Assembly (NCBI GenBank): GCA_014156375.1
Contig: RQJH01000005.1
Location: 434,001-498,000 of the forward strand
DNA: 64,000 nt
Reading direction: 5' to 3'
From: Enterobacteriaceae bacterium 89
GTDB lineage: Bacteria > Pseudomonadota > Gammaproteobacteria > Enterobacterales > Enterobacteriaceae
The notes under the pieces: model-generated
Database searches by the model: none
The model's input: the letters and a program-made list of their open reading frames with translations, nothing else
What the model was told of the DNA's origin: nothing
Part shown: piece after piece, positions 16,557-25,763 of the stretch
Numbering within the stretch: the stretch's first letter is position 1
Layout: the number at the start of each line of letters is the position of its first letter
Made by a program: the position numbers and the translations under genes

Positions 16557-17435
16557 TTAATGCTTCGCAGCCTGCGGCATGTTGTTCAGAACATCAATGG
16601 CCTCTTGCGGCAGTTTCAGCGCTGCAGCAGCGAGGTTTTCCTGCAAATGACCCAGTGAGGAAGTGCCGGGGATCAACAGGATGTTCGGCGAACGCTGGAA
16701 CAGCCAGGCAAGCGCAACCTGCATTGGCGTGGCTTTCAGGCTGGCGGCGATGTCGTTGATTTCCTGAGACTGCAGCGGGGTGAAACCACCCAGCGGGAAG
16801 AACGGCACATAGGCGATGTTTTTTGCTGCCAGCTTGTCGATAAGCGCATCATCGTGGCGGTTAGCGACGTTATAGAAGTTCTGCACGCAGACGATATCCG
16901 TCATTTTCAGGCCGTCTTCCACCTGCTTTTCCGTGACGTTGCTGAGACCGATATGGCGAATCAGCCCGCGATCTTTAAGCTTAATCAGCGTCTCCAGCGG
17001 CGCTTCCAGCGAACCTTCCGCCGGGCCGTGCTGGCTAATCATGCTGCGCAGGTTGACCACGTCCAGCACGTCCAGTCCGAGGTTGCGCAGGTTGTCTTCT
17101 ACCGCTGAGGTCAGCTCTTCGGCAGACAGCGCCGGTAGCCAGTTGCCTGTCTCATCGCGGCGGGCGCTGACCTTGGTGACGATAGTCAGATCTTTCGGGT
17201 AAGGATGCAGCGCTTCTTTAATCAGTTTGTTGGTGACGTGTGGGCCGTAGAAATCAGAGGTATCGATGTGGTTAACCCCCGCTTCCAGCGCTGCGCGCAG
17301 CACTTTGACGGCCATTTCAGGATCTTTAGGTGGACCAAAAACACCAGGACCGGCCAACTGCATTGCGCCGTAACCGAGGCGGTAAACCTCGCAATCGCCG
17401 AGGGTAAAAGTGCCGGACTGTTTAACGCTGGACAT
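16557..17435 (-). CDS. pdxI: Aldo/keto reductase, PdxI (YdbC)-like pyridoxal reductase
   Basis: The 292-residue protein closely resembles E. coli YdbC, now called PdxI, which reduces pyridoxal to pyridoxine with NADPH in vitamin B6 salvage. Shared segments include RLGYGAMQLAGPGVFGPP near the start, the active-site stretch NHIDTSDFYGPH, TKVSARR, and the cofactor-binding stretch LLIPGTSSLGHL near the end. The length matches the family. It stands alone between yqeG and the redox operon, with its own terminator. In E. coli ydbC lies elsewhere, so this could be a moved orthologue or a second copy. The enzyme family is certain, the exact substrate less so. Confidence 0.82.
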   Translation of the reverse strand: MSSVKQSGTFTLGDCEVYRLGYGAMQLAGPGVFGPPKDPEMAVKVLRAALEAGVNHIDTSDFYGPHVTNKLIKEALHPYPKDLTIVTKVSARRDETGNWLPALSAEELTSAVEDNLRNLGLDVLDVVNLRSMISQHGPAEGSLEAPLETLIKLKDRGLIRHIGLSNVTEKQVEDGLKMTDIVCVQNFYNVANRHDDALIDKLAAKNIAYVPFFPLGGFTPLQSQEINDIAASLKATPMQVALAWLFQRSPNILLIPGTSSLGHLQENLAAAALKLPQEAIDVLNNMPQAAKH

Positions 17436-17543
17436 AGCTGTTTCCTCATAATGGCTTAACCGGCTAAGTGTAAACCCGTTATGCGAGGAATGACGCTAAG
17501 AAAGTTTAACGGAATGTGCGGCAGTCCGTTGCCGCAGAGATGA

Positions 17544-18773
17544 TTAGCCGAAGAACATCACGGAAACGCAGAGCAAGCCGACGATCAGGGTGATCAGGCT
17601 GCCGATGGAACGATAAGGTTTCAGTGTCGGAATGAGGTAGGTTGAAAGCGTCGGCATAATGAACAGGATCATCGCAATCAGCGGGCCGCTAATTGCATAA
17701 ATCATCGAGATGGCGTTCGGGTTTATGCAGCACACCGCGAAGGTGACGGCGGAGACCAGCATAATCGACACCGCGCGGTTAAAGGCACGGCTTTTACGTA
17801 CGCCCACCTGATTCAGCGAGGCTTTAACCATCTCGCTTGCCCCTTCAATCACGCCAAAATAGGTGCCGAGGAACGATTTCGACATCGCCACAATCGCCAC
17901 GATAATCCCTGAAACCGCCAGCCAGTGCGGTGCGGCAGGCATCATCGCCAGCGCGGACAGGATCGTCACGCCTTCATCTTTCGCCGTTGAAATGTAGCTT
18001 TCCGGGATGGCCAGCAGGCAGCTAAAGACGAAAAACAGTACGCTCAGGCAGATGATCAGATAGGCAATCCGCATAATTTTTTTGCATTTATCCATCGCCT
18101 GGTCGCCGAACTTCTCTCGTCTGTCGATGGCGAAAGTCGAGATGATCGGCGTATGGCTAAAAGCGAAAACCATCACGGGAATCGACAGCCACACCTGATG
18201 CAGCGTCTGCGGAGTAAAGTCCAACTGACCGCTGAACATCGCCGGTTGCCAGGAGCCGGTCAGATACAGCGACAGAAACAGGAAGTAGGCAATCAGCGGG
18301 AAGACCAGGAAACCCATCACCTTCAGCGTCGCGTGGCGGCCCATCAGGAAGATCAGGTTTAGCACCAGCACCACGCCAAGGCTGACCAGCATGCGGATAC
18401 CCAGAGTCACCGTCATCTGCTTCGCCAGTTGCTCGGTCAGCGAGTTGGTGATGGCGACAGCGTAGATCAGGATCACCACAAAGAAGGCAACGAAGTACAG
18501 CGAAGTGATCAGATTGCCAATTTTCTTGCCGTAATAGTGATTCACGGCCCCGGTAATGCCAACGTTGGCGGGCAGGTTCGCAGAGAGAATAAAACGACAC
18601 AGCGCGCGGTGCGGCCAGTAGGTTAACGGCCACGCGACGAGCGCGGTAATGATAAGCACCATGGCTCCGGCGGAGCCTAACTGGATCGGCAGGAACAGGG
18701 TGCCAGCCCCTACCGCAGTACCATATAAGGCGAAACTCCAGAGGGTTTCGTCTTTTGACCATAATTTCGACAT
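17544..18773 (-). CDS. yqeG: YqeG, inner-membrane amino acid permease (SdaC/HAAAP family)
   Basis: The 409-residue, roughly 11-segment membrane protein matches E. coli YqeG nearly end to end, from MSKLWSKDETLWSFALYG to LLCVSVMFFG. I chose the ATG at 18771-18773, the conserved start. An upstream extension of 39 residues has no homologous sequence and runs into queH. The family moves serine, threonine, tryptophan or tyrosine with protons or sodium; the YqeG substrate has been reported as serine-like but should be treated as open. In E. coli yqeG is next to yqeF; here queH has come between. Confidence 0.9.
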   Translation of the reverse strand: MSKLWSKDETLWSFALYGTAVGAGTLFLPIQLGSAGAMVLIITALVAWPLTYWPHRALCRFILSANLPANVGITGAVNHYYGKKIGNLITSLYFVAFFVVILIYAVAITNSLTEQLAKQMTVTLGIRMLVSLGVVLVLNLIFLMGRHATLKVMGFLVFPLIAYFLFLSLYLTGSWQPAMFSGQLDFTPQTLHQVWLSIPVMVFAFSHTPIISTFAIDRREKFGDQAMDKCKKIMRIAYLIICLSVLFFVFSCLLAIPESYISTAKDEGVTILSALAMMPAAPHWLAVSGIIVAIVAMSKSFLGTYFGVIEGASEMVKASLNQVGVRKSRAFNRAVSIMLVSAVTFAVCCINPNAISMIYAISGPLIAMILFIMPTLSTYLIPTLKPYRSIGSLITLIVGLLCVSVMFFG

Positions 18774-18886
18774 TTGTTGAACTTTTACACCAGATAACCA
18801 AAAAACGGCGGTGAATTTACCATAAAAATGGGTTTGGCGGGGGAACTGTGTGGTGGGACGCTGCCGTCGGGCCGCGTCCCGGATGG

Positions 18887-19558
18887 TCATTCTGAGGTTT
18901 CGTCATCAACGCCGTAATACAGCTTTCCGAGCTTTATCAGCGGTCTGCCCTGAGATTTTCGGTGCAGGTTAGAGTCACGCAGCGAGTAAACACAGCCACA
19001 ATATTCCTGTTGATAAAATTGCTCGCGCTTGCTGATTTCAATCATGCGCGAGGAGCCACCCTGTTTACGCCAGTTGTAATCCCAGTAAACCATGCCGGGG
19101 TAAGGGGCGACGGCACGCTGACCGCAGTCGTTGATCTGCTGCATGTTTTTCCAGCGGGAGATGCCCAGCGAACTGCTGATCACGCTGAAGCCGTTTTCCG
19201 CGGCGTAGAGTGCGGTGCGTTCGAAGCGCATGTCAAAACACATCGTGCAGCGAACGCCTCGTTCCGGCTCCCACTCCATGCCTTTCGCCCGTTCGAACCA
19301 GTTATCGGTATCGTAGTCGGCATCGACAAACGGCACGCCGTTCTGTTCGGCAAAGCGAATATTCTCTTCCTTGCGGATCAGATATTCCTTCTGCGGGTGA
19401 ATGTTTGGGTTATAGAAAAAAATGGTGTAGTCAATGCCGGACGCCTGAATGGCCTCCATTACTTCACCCGAACAGGGGGCGCAGCAGGAGTGCAACAGCA
19501 GCTTGTCAGCTCCCTGCGGCAGTTCCAGAACAGGGCGCTTAAATTCAGATAATTTCAT
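18887..19558 (-). CDS. queH: QueH, epoxyqueuosine reductase
   Basis: The 223-residue protein has the QueH cysteine pattern: HSCCAPCS (Cys25, Cys26, Cys29), RCTMCFDMR (Cys104, Cys107) and EYCGCVYS. These residues bind the iron-sulfur cluster and a second metal. QueH performs the last step of queuosine synthesis, reducing epoxyqueuosine in tRNA, and is not related to the cobalamin-dependent QueG used by E. coli. It is divergent from yqeF and sits 113 bases before the yqeG start, on the same strand. E. coli K-12 has no gene here, so this is an addition relative to that layout. Confidence 0.92.
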   Translation of the reverse strand: MKLSEFKRPVLELPQGADKLLLHSCCAPCSGEVMEAIQASGIDYTIFFYNPNIHPQKEYLIRKEENIRFAEQNGVPFVDADYDTDNWFERAKGMEWEPERGVRCTMCFDMRFERTALYAAENGFSVISSSLGISRWKNMQQINDCGQRAVAPYPGMVYWDYNWRKQGGSSRMIEISKREQFYQQEYCGCVYSLRDSNLHRKSQGRPLIKLGKLYYGVDDETSE

Positions 19559-19764
19559 CGCGATTTGCTTCTGTATCGGTCAACGTGCGGCGAGTATAGC
19601 ATTGCTCAAGGCTTACGGATTCACGTAAGTGCGAGAAAACCCGGCGGGTTAAGGTTCAGTGACAGTGGTGACCTTTGTGATAAAACTCACTTTTTTTAAA
19701 CAATTACGATAATAGTTGATAACAATACTCTACTATGGTGCGGTTAATTTGCGCTGAGGTCGGG

Positions 19765-20946
19765 ATGAAAGACGTCGTAATCGTAGGTGCGGTACGCACA
19801 CCCATTGGCTGCTTCCAGGGCGCGCTGTCGCGCTTTACGGCCGTTGAACTGGGTAGCGTGGTGGTGAAGGCGCTGGTGGAACGCACCGGGCTGGATCCGA
19901 TGGCAGTGGATGAGGTGATCCTCGGACAGGTGCTGACGGCGGGCGCCGGGCAGAACCCTGCGCGCCAGTCCGCGATCAAAGGCGGGCTACCTAATACCGT
20001 CTCGGCCATTACCATCAACGACGTCTGCGGTTCCGGCCTGAAGGCCCTGCATCTTGCTACTCAGGCGATCCAGTGCGGCGAGGCGGATGTGGTGATCGCC
20101 GGCGGCCAGGAAAATATGAGCCGCGCTCCGCATGTGTTAACCGACAGCCGGACCGGCGCGAGACTGGGCAACAGCCAGCTTATCGACAGCCTGGTGCATG
20201 ACGGGCTGTGGGACGCGTTCAACGACTATCACATGGGCGTGACGGCGGAAAATCTGGCGCGTGAATACGGGATTACTCGCGAATTACAGGATGCCTGGGC
20301 GCTGAGCTCCCAGCAGAAGGCGCGTAGCGCCATTGATTCCGGGCGTTTCCGCGATGAAATCGTCCCGGTGGTCAGCATCCAGAAAAATGGTACGGCTCAG
20401 GTGGTGGATACCGACGAACAGCCCCGCACCGATGCCAGCGCCGAAGGTCTGGCGCGTCTGATGCCCGCTTTCGATATGCTGGGCTCTGTCACCGCAGGCA
20501 ATGCCTCCTCTATTAACGACGGCGCAGCAGCAGTGATGATGATGAGCGAGTCAAAGGCTCTGGAACTGAACCTGCCGATCCTCGCCCGTATTCGCGCGTT
20601 TGCAAGCGTGGGGGTCGATCCGGCGCTGATGGGCATTGCGCCTGTTTACGCCACCCGCCGTTGCCTTGAGCGAGTGGGCTGGCAGCTCGCCGATGTGGAT
20701 CTGATCGAGGCCAATGAAGCTTTTGCCGCGCAGGCTATCTCGGTGGGCAAAGTGCTGGAGTGGGATGAAAAACGGGTCAACGTCAACGGCGGCGCTATCG
20801 CGCTGGGCCATCCGATTGGCGCTTCCGGCTGCCGTATTCTGGTTTCTCTGGTGCATGAAATGATTAAACGCGACTCCCGCAAAGGGCTGGCGACGCTGTG
20901 CATCGGCGGCGGTCAGGGTGTGGCGCTGGCGGTTGAGCGAGAATAA
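19765..20946 (+). CDS. yqeF: YqeF, acetyl-CoA acetyltransferase (thiolase)
   Basis: The 393-residue protein matches E. coli YqeF. Thiolase catalytic residues are visible: Cys88 in [10 protein letters not shown], the histidine in [14 protein letters not shown] and the C-terminal cysteine in [10 protein letters not shown]. The family condenses or cleaves acetyl-CoA and acetoacetyl-CoA. I start at MKDVVIVGA (19765), which has GAGG seven bases upstream; a start ten codons earlier has no homologous sequence. The physiological role of YqeF is not settled. It is followed by REP-like DNA rather than a clear terminator. Confidence 0.93.
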   Translation: MKDVVIVGAVRTPIGCFQGALSRFTAVELGSVVVKALVERTGLDPMAVDEVILGQVLTAGAGQNPARQSAIKGGLPNTVSAITINDVCGSGLKALHLATQAIQCGEADVVIAGGQENMSRAPHVLTDSRTGARLGNSQLIDSLVHDGLWDAFNDYHMGVTAENLAREYGITRELQDAWALSSQQKARSAIDSGRFRDEIVPVVSIQKNGTAQVVDTDEQPRTDASAEGLARLMPAFDMLGSVTAGNASSINDGAAAVMMMSESKALELNLPILARIRAFASVGVDPALMGIAPVYATRRCLERVGWQLADVDLIEANEAFAAQAISVGKVLEWDEKRVNVNGGAIALGHPIGASGCRILVSLVHEMIKRDSRKGLATLCIGGGQGVALAVERE

Positions 20947-20953
20947 TTTAGAT

Positions 20954-21043
20954 ATTGCCTGCTGGCGCTTCGCTTAGCAGACCTGCAAAATCCTCCGAAA
21001 TTGCTGGGCCCCCAGGTCCGGCAAACACAGTGCCACCGGGCAT
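20954..21043. repeat. Degenerate REP-like palindromic pair
   Basis: The left arm (20954-20986) reads TTGCCTGCTGGCGCTTCGC and so on to AGACCTGC; the right arm (21013-21043) reads CAGGTCCGG to CCACCGGGCA. They are the two ends of the same element seen cleanly at 35883-35958, here with more mismatches. It lies between yqeF and kduI. The remainder of the 380-base gap (21044-21327) is AT-rich and holds the kduI control region. Confidence 0.6.
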
Positions 21044-21214
21044 TGTCCCCTTCTGAAGTCCCCATCTTTGATTTTTGACACCATTTCTTCGCGATAGCTT
21101 CTTTTTTCAAAGTTCTATTAACGTTCTGTTTTTGAATGAAAAATTGAAAGACAAAAAACGTTAATTGGCGTTTAACGTGATCGCTTTTGCAATTCTGGCA
21201 ATTCCAACCAATAA

Positions 21215-21235
21215 AAATGAAACGATGTTTTAATT
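21215..21235. promoter_or_regulatory. KdgR-type operator upstream of kduI
   Basis: The sequence AAATGAAACGATGTTTTAAT(T) is a near-palindrome fitting KdgR boxes, which control pectin and hexuronate breakdown genes and are relieved by 2-keto-3-deoxygluconate. It matches the element upstream of kdgF at 26099-26119 (read on the other strand) in all but two positions. It lies about 93 bases before the kduI start. Confidence 0.65.
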
Positions 21236-21327
21236 GTAATTGAAAACCTTCAGGGTGAGGGCTAAGATGGCCTTAAGTGAAAAGCGAAACTGCTTTTCAA
21301 AATGGATAAACTGACCCGGAGGTGAAG

Positions 21328-22164
21328 GTGGACATCAGACAAAGCATTCACAGTGCACATGCAAAAACCCTGGATACTCAGGCGCTGCGCCAGGAATTTT
21401 TAGTTGAGCAAGTATTCGTCGCGGATGAATACACCATGGTGTACAGCCACATCGACCGCATTATCGTCGGCGGCATTATGCCGGTGGCTAAAACCGTCTC
21501 CGTTGGTGGCGAAGTGGGTAAACAGCTGGGTGTCAGCTACTTCCTTGAACGTCGTGAACTGGGAGTGATCAACATCGGTGGGCCGGGCACCATCACGGTC
21601 GATGGCAAATGCTTTGAGATTGGCCATCGCGATGCGCTGTATGTCGGTAAAGGGGCGAAAGAAGTGGTCTTCGCCAGCATTGATAGCGGCAAACCGGCGA
21701 AGTTCTACTACAACTGCGCACCTGCTCACGCCACTTTCCCAACCAAAAAAGTGACTCCGGCGGACGTCGCTCCGGTCACGCTGGGCGATAACCTCACCAG
21801 CAACCGCCGCACCATCAACAAATACTTCGTGCCGGATGTGCTGGAAACCTGCCAGCTCAGTATGGGATTGACCGAGCTGGCCCCCGGGAACCTGTGGAAC
21901 ACCATGCCGTGCCACACCCATGAACGCCGGATGGAAGTCTATTTCTATTTCAACATGGCCGACGATGCCTGCGTGTTCCACATGATGGGTCAGCCGCAGG
22001 AAACCCGGCACATCGTCATGCACAACGAGCAGGCGGTGATTTCGCCGAGCTGGTCAATTCACTCAGGCGTGGGGACTCAGGCCTATACCTTCATCTGGGG
22101 CATGGTGGGTGAAAACCAGGTCTTCGACGATATGGATCACGTGGCGGTGAAGGATCTGCGCTAG
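21328..22164 (+). CDS. kduI: KduI, 5-dehydro-4-deoxy-D-glucuronate isomerase
   Basis: The 278-residue cupin enzyme matches E. coli KduI almost throughout. Zinc ligands are seen in [15 protein letters not shown] (two His and a Glu) and SWSIHSGVG. It converts 4-deoxy-L-threo-5-hexulose uronate to 2,5-diketo-3-deoxygluconate, the substrate of KduD. The start is the GTG at 21328, with GGAGG 5-6 bases upstream; a GTG two codons earlier overlaps the binding site. It lies 63 bases before kduD and shares its KdgR-type control region. In E. coli the order in this cluster is the same. Confidence 0.95.
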   Translation: MDIRQSIHSAHAKTLDTQALRQEFLVEQVFVADEYTMVYSHIDRIIVGGIMPVAKTVSVGGEVGKQLGVSYFLERRELGVINIGGPGTITVDGKCFEIGHRDALYVGKGAKEVVFASIDSGKPAKFYYNCAPAHATFPTKKVTPADVAPVTLGDNLTSNRRTINKYFVPDVLETCQLSMGLTELAPGNLWNTMPCHTHERRMEVYFYFNMADDACVFHMMGQPQETRHIVMHNEQAVISPSWSIHSGVGTQAYTFIWGMVGENQVFDDMDHVAVKDLR

Positions 22165-22227
22165 TCGCGGGCAGCTAACTACTTTGCCTGTCCGGAACAG
22201 GCGTTAACGAACGAATAAGAGGTTTTT

Positions 22228-22989
22228 ATGATTCTTGATGCATTTTCACTGGCAGGCAAAGTTGCCGTTGTAACGGGCTGTGATACCGGGCTGGGGCAGG
22301 GGATGGCCATCGGCCTGGCGCAGGCGGGCTGCGACATCGTCGGGATTAACGTCGTTGAGCCGAAAGAGACCATTGAACAGGTCACCGCGCTGGGACGTCG
22401 TTTTCTGAGCCTGACCGCCGATCTGCGTAAGATCGATGGCATTCCACAGCTGCTGGAGCGCGCGGTTTCGGAGATGGGGCACATTGATATTCTGGTCAAC
22501 AACGCCGGGCTGATTCGCCGTCAGGATGCGCTTGAGTTCAGCGAGCAGGACTGGGATGACGTGATGAACCTGAACATCAAAACCGTGTTCTTTATGTCGC
22601 AGGCGGCGGCGAAGCACTTTATTGCGCAGGGCAACGGCGGCAAGATCATTAACATTGCGTCGATGCTCTCTTTCCAGGGCGGGATCCGCGTACCTTCCTA
22701 CACCGCTTCAAAAAGTGGGGTGATGGGCGTGACCCGGCTGCTGGCGAACGAATGGGCAAAGCACGGGATTAACGTCAATGCTATCGCTCCGGGCTACATG
22801 GCGACCAACAACACTCAGCAGCTGCGTGCAGATGAGCAGCGCAGTGCTGAAATCCTTGACCGTATTCCCGCCGGTCGTTGGGGTCTGCCTTCAGATCTGA
22901 TGGGGCCAGTGGTGTTCCTGGCATCGCCTGCTTCGGATTACATCAACGGCTATACCGTTGCCGTCGACGGCGGCTGGCTGGCGCGCTAA
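22228..22989 (+). CDS. kduD: KduD, 2-dehydro-3-deoxy-D-gluconate 5-dehydrogenase
   Basis: The 253-residue short-chain dehydrogenase has the cofactor motif TGCDTGLGQG (residues 16-25), NNAG (91-94) and the catalytic Ser145, Tyr158 and Lys162 (YTASK). It reduces 2,5-diketo-3-deoxygluconate with NADH to 2-keto-3-deoxygluconate, the product that also inactivates KdgR. The ATG has AAGAGG upstream. A strong terminator follows 20 bases after the stop, so the kduI-kduD unit ends here. Confidence 0.95.
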   Translation: MILDAFSLAGKVAVVTGCDTGLGQGMAIGLAQAGCDIVGINVVEPKETIEQVTALGRRFLSLTADLRKIDGIPQLLERAVSEMGHIDILVNNAGLIRRQDALEFSEQDWDDVMNLNIKTVFFMSQAAAKHFIAQGNGGKIINIASMLSFQGGIRVPSYTASKSGVMGVTRLLANEWAKHGINVNAIAPGYMATNNTQQLRADEQRSAEILDRIPAGRWGLPSDLMGPVVFLASPASDYINGYTVAVDGGWLAR

Positions 22990-23008
22990 GAACTTCAGCC
23001 GTGAGGAC

Positions 23009-23034
23009 AACCCTGCCAGGTGGCAGGGTTTTTT
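23009..23034 (+). terminator. Terminator after kduD
   Basis: A perfect stem AACCCTGCC/GGCAGGGTT with a four-base loop runs into six T residues. It ends the kduI-kduD transcript. Confidence 0.9.
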
Positions 23035-23326
23035 ATACTTTCAAACTGCGAAACAGTCATTTTTACCTAATATCGGAAAAAGAATAAAACATAGTGAAAT
23101 TCAGGAAGAAACCATCCATCCAGGGGCATTATCAGCAGAAAACATTAATCAACTACATGTTTTAGTAGGATCGCTGGAGTCTTTGAGATAAGTACTATGG
23201 TTTGTGTGTGCTTAATCCTAAAAGACTAGCTGTTATGCGAAGCTATCAAATAAAAGGTTTTAAGATAATTCTGAATCGTCTATATTGGCGGGAGATCAAA
23301 ATCGCTCTCAATATAATGAACTCATC
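23035..23326 (+). promoter_or_regulatory. AT-rich leader region of the first fepE-like gene
   Basis: These 292 bases hold no credible gene. Base composition is clearly lower in GC than kduD. The stretch from about 23170 to 23310 has several TATAAT-like and TTGAGA-like words, so the promoter of the fepE-like gene is probably here, but I cannot choose one. Confidence 0.35.
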
Positions 23327-24463
23327 ATGTCAACTATGGATATCAGAACGCAACAGGACGCGGCCTCCCCCTCAACCCGTCCCCTTCAGACCTCAGATAA
23401 CTCACAGGAGATAGATCTCCTCGCGTTGCTGGAGATACTGTGGTGTGCTCGTAAACGCATCTTTGCTATAGCGTTTTGCTTTGCCCTTGCTGGGCTGGCT
23501 ATTGCCCTGTTGTTACCGCAAAAGTGGACCAGCAACGCAGTCGTGACGCCAGCGGAGCGGACACAGCTACTGCCGCTCAGTACCCTGACATCCAGCGTGC
23601 AGGTTCTGGGTGTCGAGAGTAATATCGACAGTACCGGCATTTTCAATCTGTTTATCAAGAAGTTCAGCTCTTCTGTTCTGTTAGAAGAGTACATCAAATC
23701 ATCATCGGGATTGCTCGATAAGCTTGCCGGAGTCGATGTGGATCCGATGGAGCTCCACCGGGCGATTCTTAAGATTTCTGAAAGAATGAAAGCGGTGGAC
23801 GACGCCAGCGGCAAGAAAGAGAACAATTCTTTGTACAGTTCCTGGACGCTTTCTTTCACCGGCCCTAAACCGGATGAAGCACAACAGATCCTGGCAGGCT
23901 ACATCAAATATGTTAGTGCAGAAGTAGTTAAGCAGACGTTATCCATACTTAACGATAATGTGGCAATGAAGATCCAGATTGAAAAGCAACGTCTGGAGCT
24001 TGACCGTGCGAGGTTGGAAAATGACAAAGACACGAAAATCAGACGTCTGAATTATTCTCTGCAGGTTGCGAAAGCGGCCGGAATTAGTAAGCCGGTATAC
24101 AGCAATGGGCAGACGATTAAGGACGATCCGGATTTTTCCGTGACGCTGGGGACAGACGGCCTGAATAAAAAACTGGAGATTGAGAAATCTATTAAAGATG
24201 TTTCTGAATTAAACGCGGAAATTCTTAATCGGGAATATTTGTTGCAACAGTTGGAAGATCTGAAAATTAAAGAAATCCAGTTTCCTGTGGTGAATTATCA
24301 GCTTATGCCTTCATTGCCCGTGAAAAAAGATGGTCCAGGGAAAGCACTGGTGATACTGCTGGCAACGCTGATTGGCGGCGGGGTGGCTTGCGGCTATGTA
24401 CTGCTGCAAAGCGCTCGTGAGTCTCGTCGGGCAGCAGTGCTGCTTGATAAACAGTTAGTATAA
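23327..24463 (+). CDS. FepE/Wzz-family O-antigen chain-length regulator (copy 1)
   Basis: The 378-residue protein resembles E. coli and Salmonella FepE, which sets very long O-antigen chains. It has a first membrane segment at about residues 45-65 followed by LPQKWTSNAVVTPAE, a long periplasmic helical domain with the family phrases NLFIKKFSS, SWTLSF and YSNGQTIKDDPDF, then SLPVKKDGPGKA before the second membrane segment. I chose the ATG at 23327; an internal ATG at 23336 is also possible, and neither has a strong binding site. The gene is AT-rich compared with kduD and kduI. It ends in its own terminator, 210 bases before a second related gene. Confidence 0.87.
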   Translation: MSTMDIRTQQDAASPSTRPLQTSDNSQEIDLLALLEILWCARKRIFAIAFCFALAGLAIALLLPQKWTSNAVVTPAERTQLLPLSTLTSSVQVLGVESNIDSTGIFNLFIKKFSSSVLLEEYIKSSSGLLDKLAGVDVDPMELHRAILKISERMKAVDDASGKKENNSLYSSWTLSFTGPKPDEAQQILAGYIKYVSAEVVKQTLSILNDNVAMKIQIEKQRLELDRARLENDKDTKIRRLNYSLQVAKAAGISKPVYSNGQTIKDDPDFSVTLGTDGLNKKLEIEKSIKDVSELNAEILNREYLLQQLEDLKIKEIQFPVVNYQLMPSLPVKKDGPGKALVILLATLIGGGVACGYVLLQSARESRRAAVLLDKQLV

Positions 24464-24485
24464 TCCCCTGTCTTACCGAATCAAA

Positions 24486-24509
24486 AAGGGAGCCCAGGCT
24501 CCCTTTTTT
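24486..24509 (+). terminator. Terminator after first fepE-like gene
   Basis: The stem AAGGGAGCC/GGCTCCCTT with a two-base gap is followed by a T-run, 23 bases after the stop codon. Confidence 0.88.
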
Positions 24510-24672
24510 GCTTTCGCCGGCAAGTGAAGCTGGTATCACTGCGTTTATATTATGTCCAGTCGGGGGTGTGTTCTTTTTCGGATGATTAAATTTTTGTCTG
24601 AGCCTTCCTGACTCCCTTATGATCTTCCGCACTCAATTTTTTTCCCTCTTCGTTAAGTTTCCGGGACCTGCT

Positions 24673-25740
24673 ATGTCGCTATCCGAGCTTCCTCTTCCTG
24701 CCAGACAGGAGAATGATATCGATTTAACCGTCATTGTTGAACGTTTGCTAGCGGTAAAAAAACAGCTTACAGCCGCAACCCTGGGCTGCGCATTGTTCGG
24801 GTTGATGTTGACGTTCATCCTCCCACAAAAATGGACCAGCCGGGCAGAGATTATCCCTCCCGACCAGGTTCAGTTGGCTCAGTTACGCAATATTATTACC
24901 CCCATTCAGGCCATGAATGTTGATATTAAAGAGACGCGTAATGATATCTTCATGCTGTATGTGAAGGAGTTAAGCTCCCGTTCACAGTTTGAAAACTGGC
25001 TGCTCTCCTCGCCCCAGGTATTAGAAAAACTGACTACAGACAATCGTGATGCTGAAGGGATGCATCAGGCCATCGTGGCGATGGCTGATGCTTTTAAAGT
25101 GACCAGCGCCTTTGACAGCAAGCACGTTGACGATCAGCCCTTCAAAAGCTGGACGCTGAGCTTCACCGACCGCCAGCCTGAGCAGGCGCAGCGGGTGCTG
25201 AAAGAGTACACCAGGTTTATTTCGGCTAAGGTGCAGGAAGATGTCATCGCTTTGTTGAAAAGCAAGCAGCAGGCCAGAATTGGCTATGAGAAAGAAAAAC
25301 TGTCGCAGACCCGCGAAGCGCTAAACAGCGTGCGTGATGCAAAGATCCAGCAGTTAAAGTATGCGCTGCAGATTGCGACTGCCGCAGGCATCAAGAAACC
25401 CATTTATAGTGAAGGACAGGTCGTCAACGACGATCCGGATTTTGCTGTTTCGCTTGGGACTGATGGGCTACGAGCCAAGCTGGAGGTAGAGAAATCCCTG
25501 AGCGATGTCTCCAGCATCAGTGCAGATTTGCGCAATCGGGAAATTCAATTGAAAAAGCTTTCGGATTTCCACATTCCGCAGATTGAGTTCCCTCCTGCAC
25601 AGTTTTTACTTTCCCCCACCTTGCCGGTGAAGCACGATGGCCCGGGCAGGCTTGTCGTGGTCCTTCTGAGCGGCTGTATAGGCCTGATGCTGGCATGCGG
25701 CTATTTTTTGCTGCACCAGGCGATGGCTGACAGGCATTAA
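24673..25740 (+). CDS. FepE/Wzz-family chain-length regulator (copy 2)
   Basis: The 355-residue paralogue of the preceding gene shares LPQKWTSRAEIIPPD after membrane segment 1, KSWTLSFTDRQPEQAQ, AAGIKKPIYSEGQVVNDDPDF and LPVKHDGPGR before membrane segment 2. The start at 24673 (MSLSELP) gives the normal N-terminal length; the frame opens 18 codons earlier without homology. Two chain-length regulators of the same family side by side suggest control of two polysaccharide lengths, or a duplication followed by divergence. No polysaccharide synthesis genes are nearby. A shared two-way terminator separates it from kdgF. Confidence 0.87.
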   Translation: MSLSELPLPARQENDIDLTVIVERLLAVKKQLTAATLGCALFGLMLTFILPQKWTSRAEIIPPDQVQLAQLRNIITPIQAMNVDIKETRNDIFMLYVKELSSRSQFENWLLSSPQVLEKLTTDNRDAEGMHQAIVAMADAFKVTSAFDSKHVDDQPFKSWTLSFTDRQPEQAQRVLKEYTRFISAKVQEDVIALLKSKQQARIGYEKEKLSQTREALNSVRDAKIQQLKYALQIATAAGIKKPIYSEGQVVNDDPDFAVSLGTDGLRAKLEVEKSLSDVSSISADLRNREIQLKKLSDFHIPQIEFPPAQFLLSPTLPVKHDGPGRLVVVLLSGCIGLMLACGYFLLHQAMADRH

Positions 25741-25763
25741 GCTCGCCGCCGTGCGAGCTTTTT
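25739..25763. terminator. Terminator between convergent fepE-like gene and kdgF
   Basis: The stem AAGCTCGC/GCGAGCTT (loop CGCCGT) is followed by T residues on the + strand and flanked by A residues, so it can serve both directions. It overlaps the stop codons of both genes. Confidence 0.8.
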
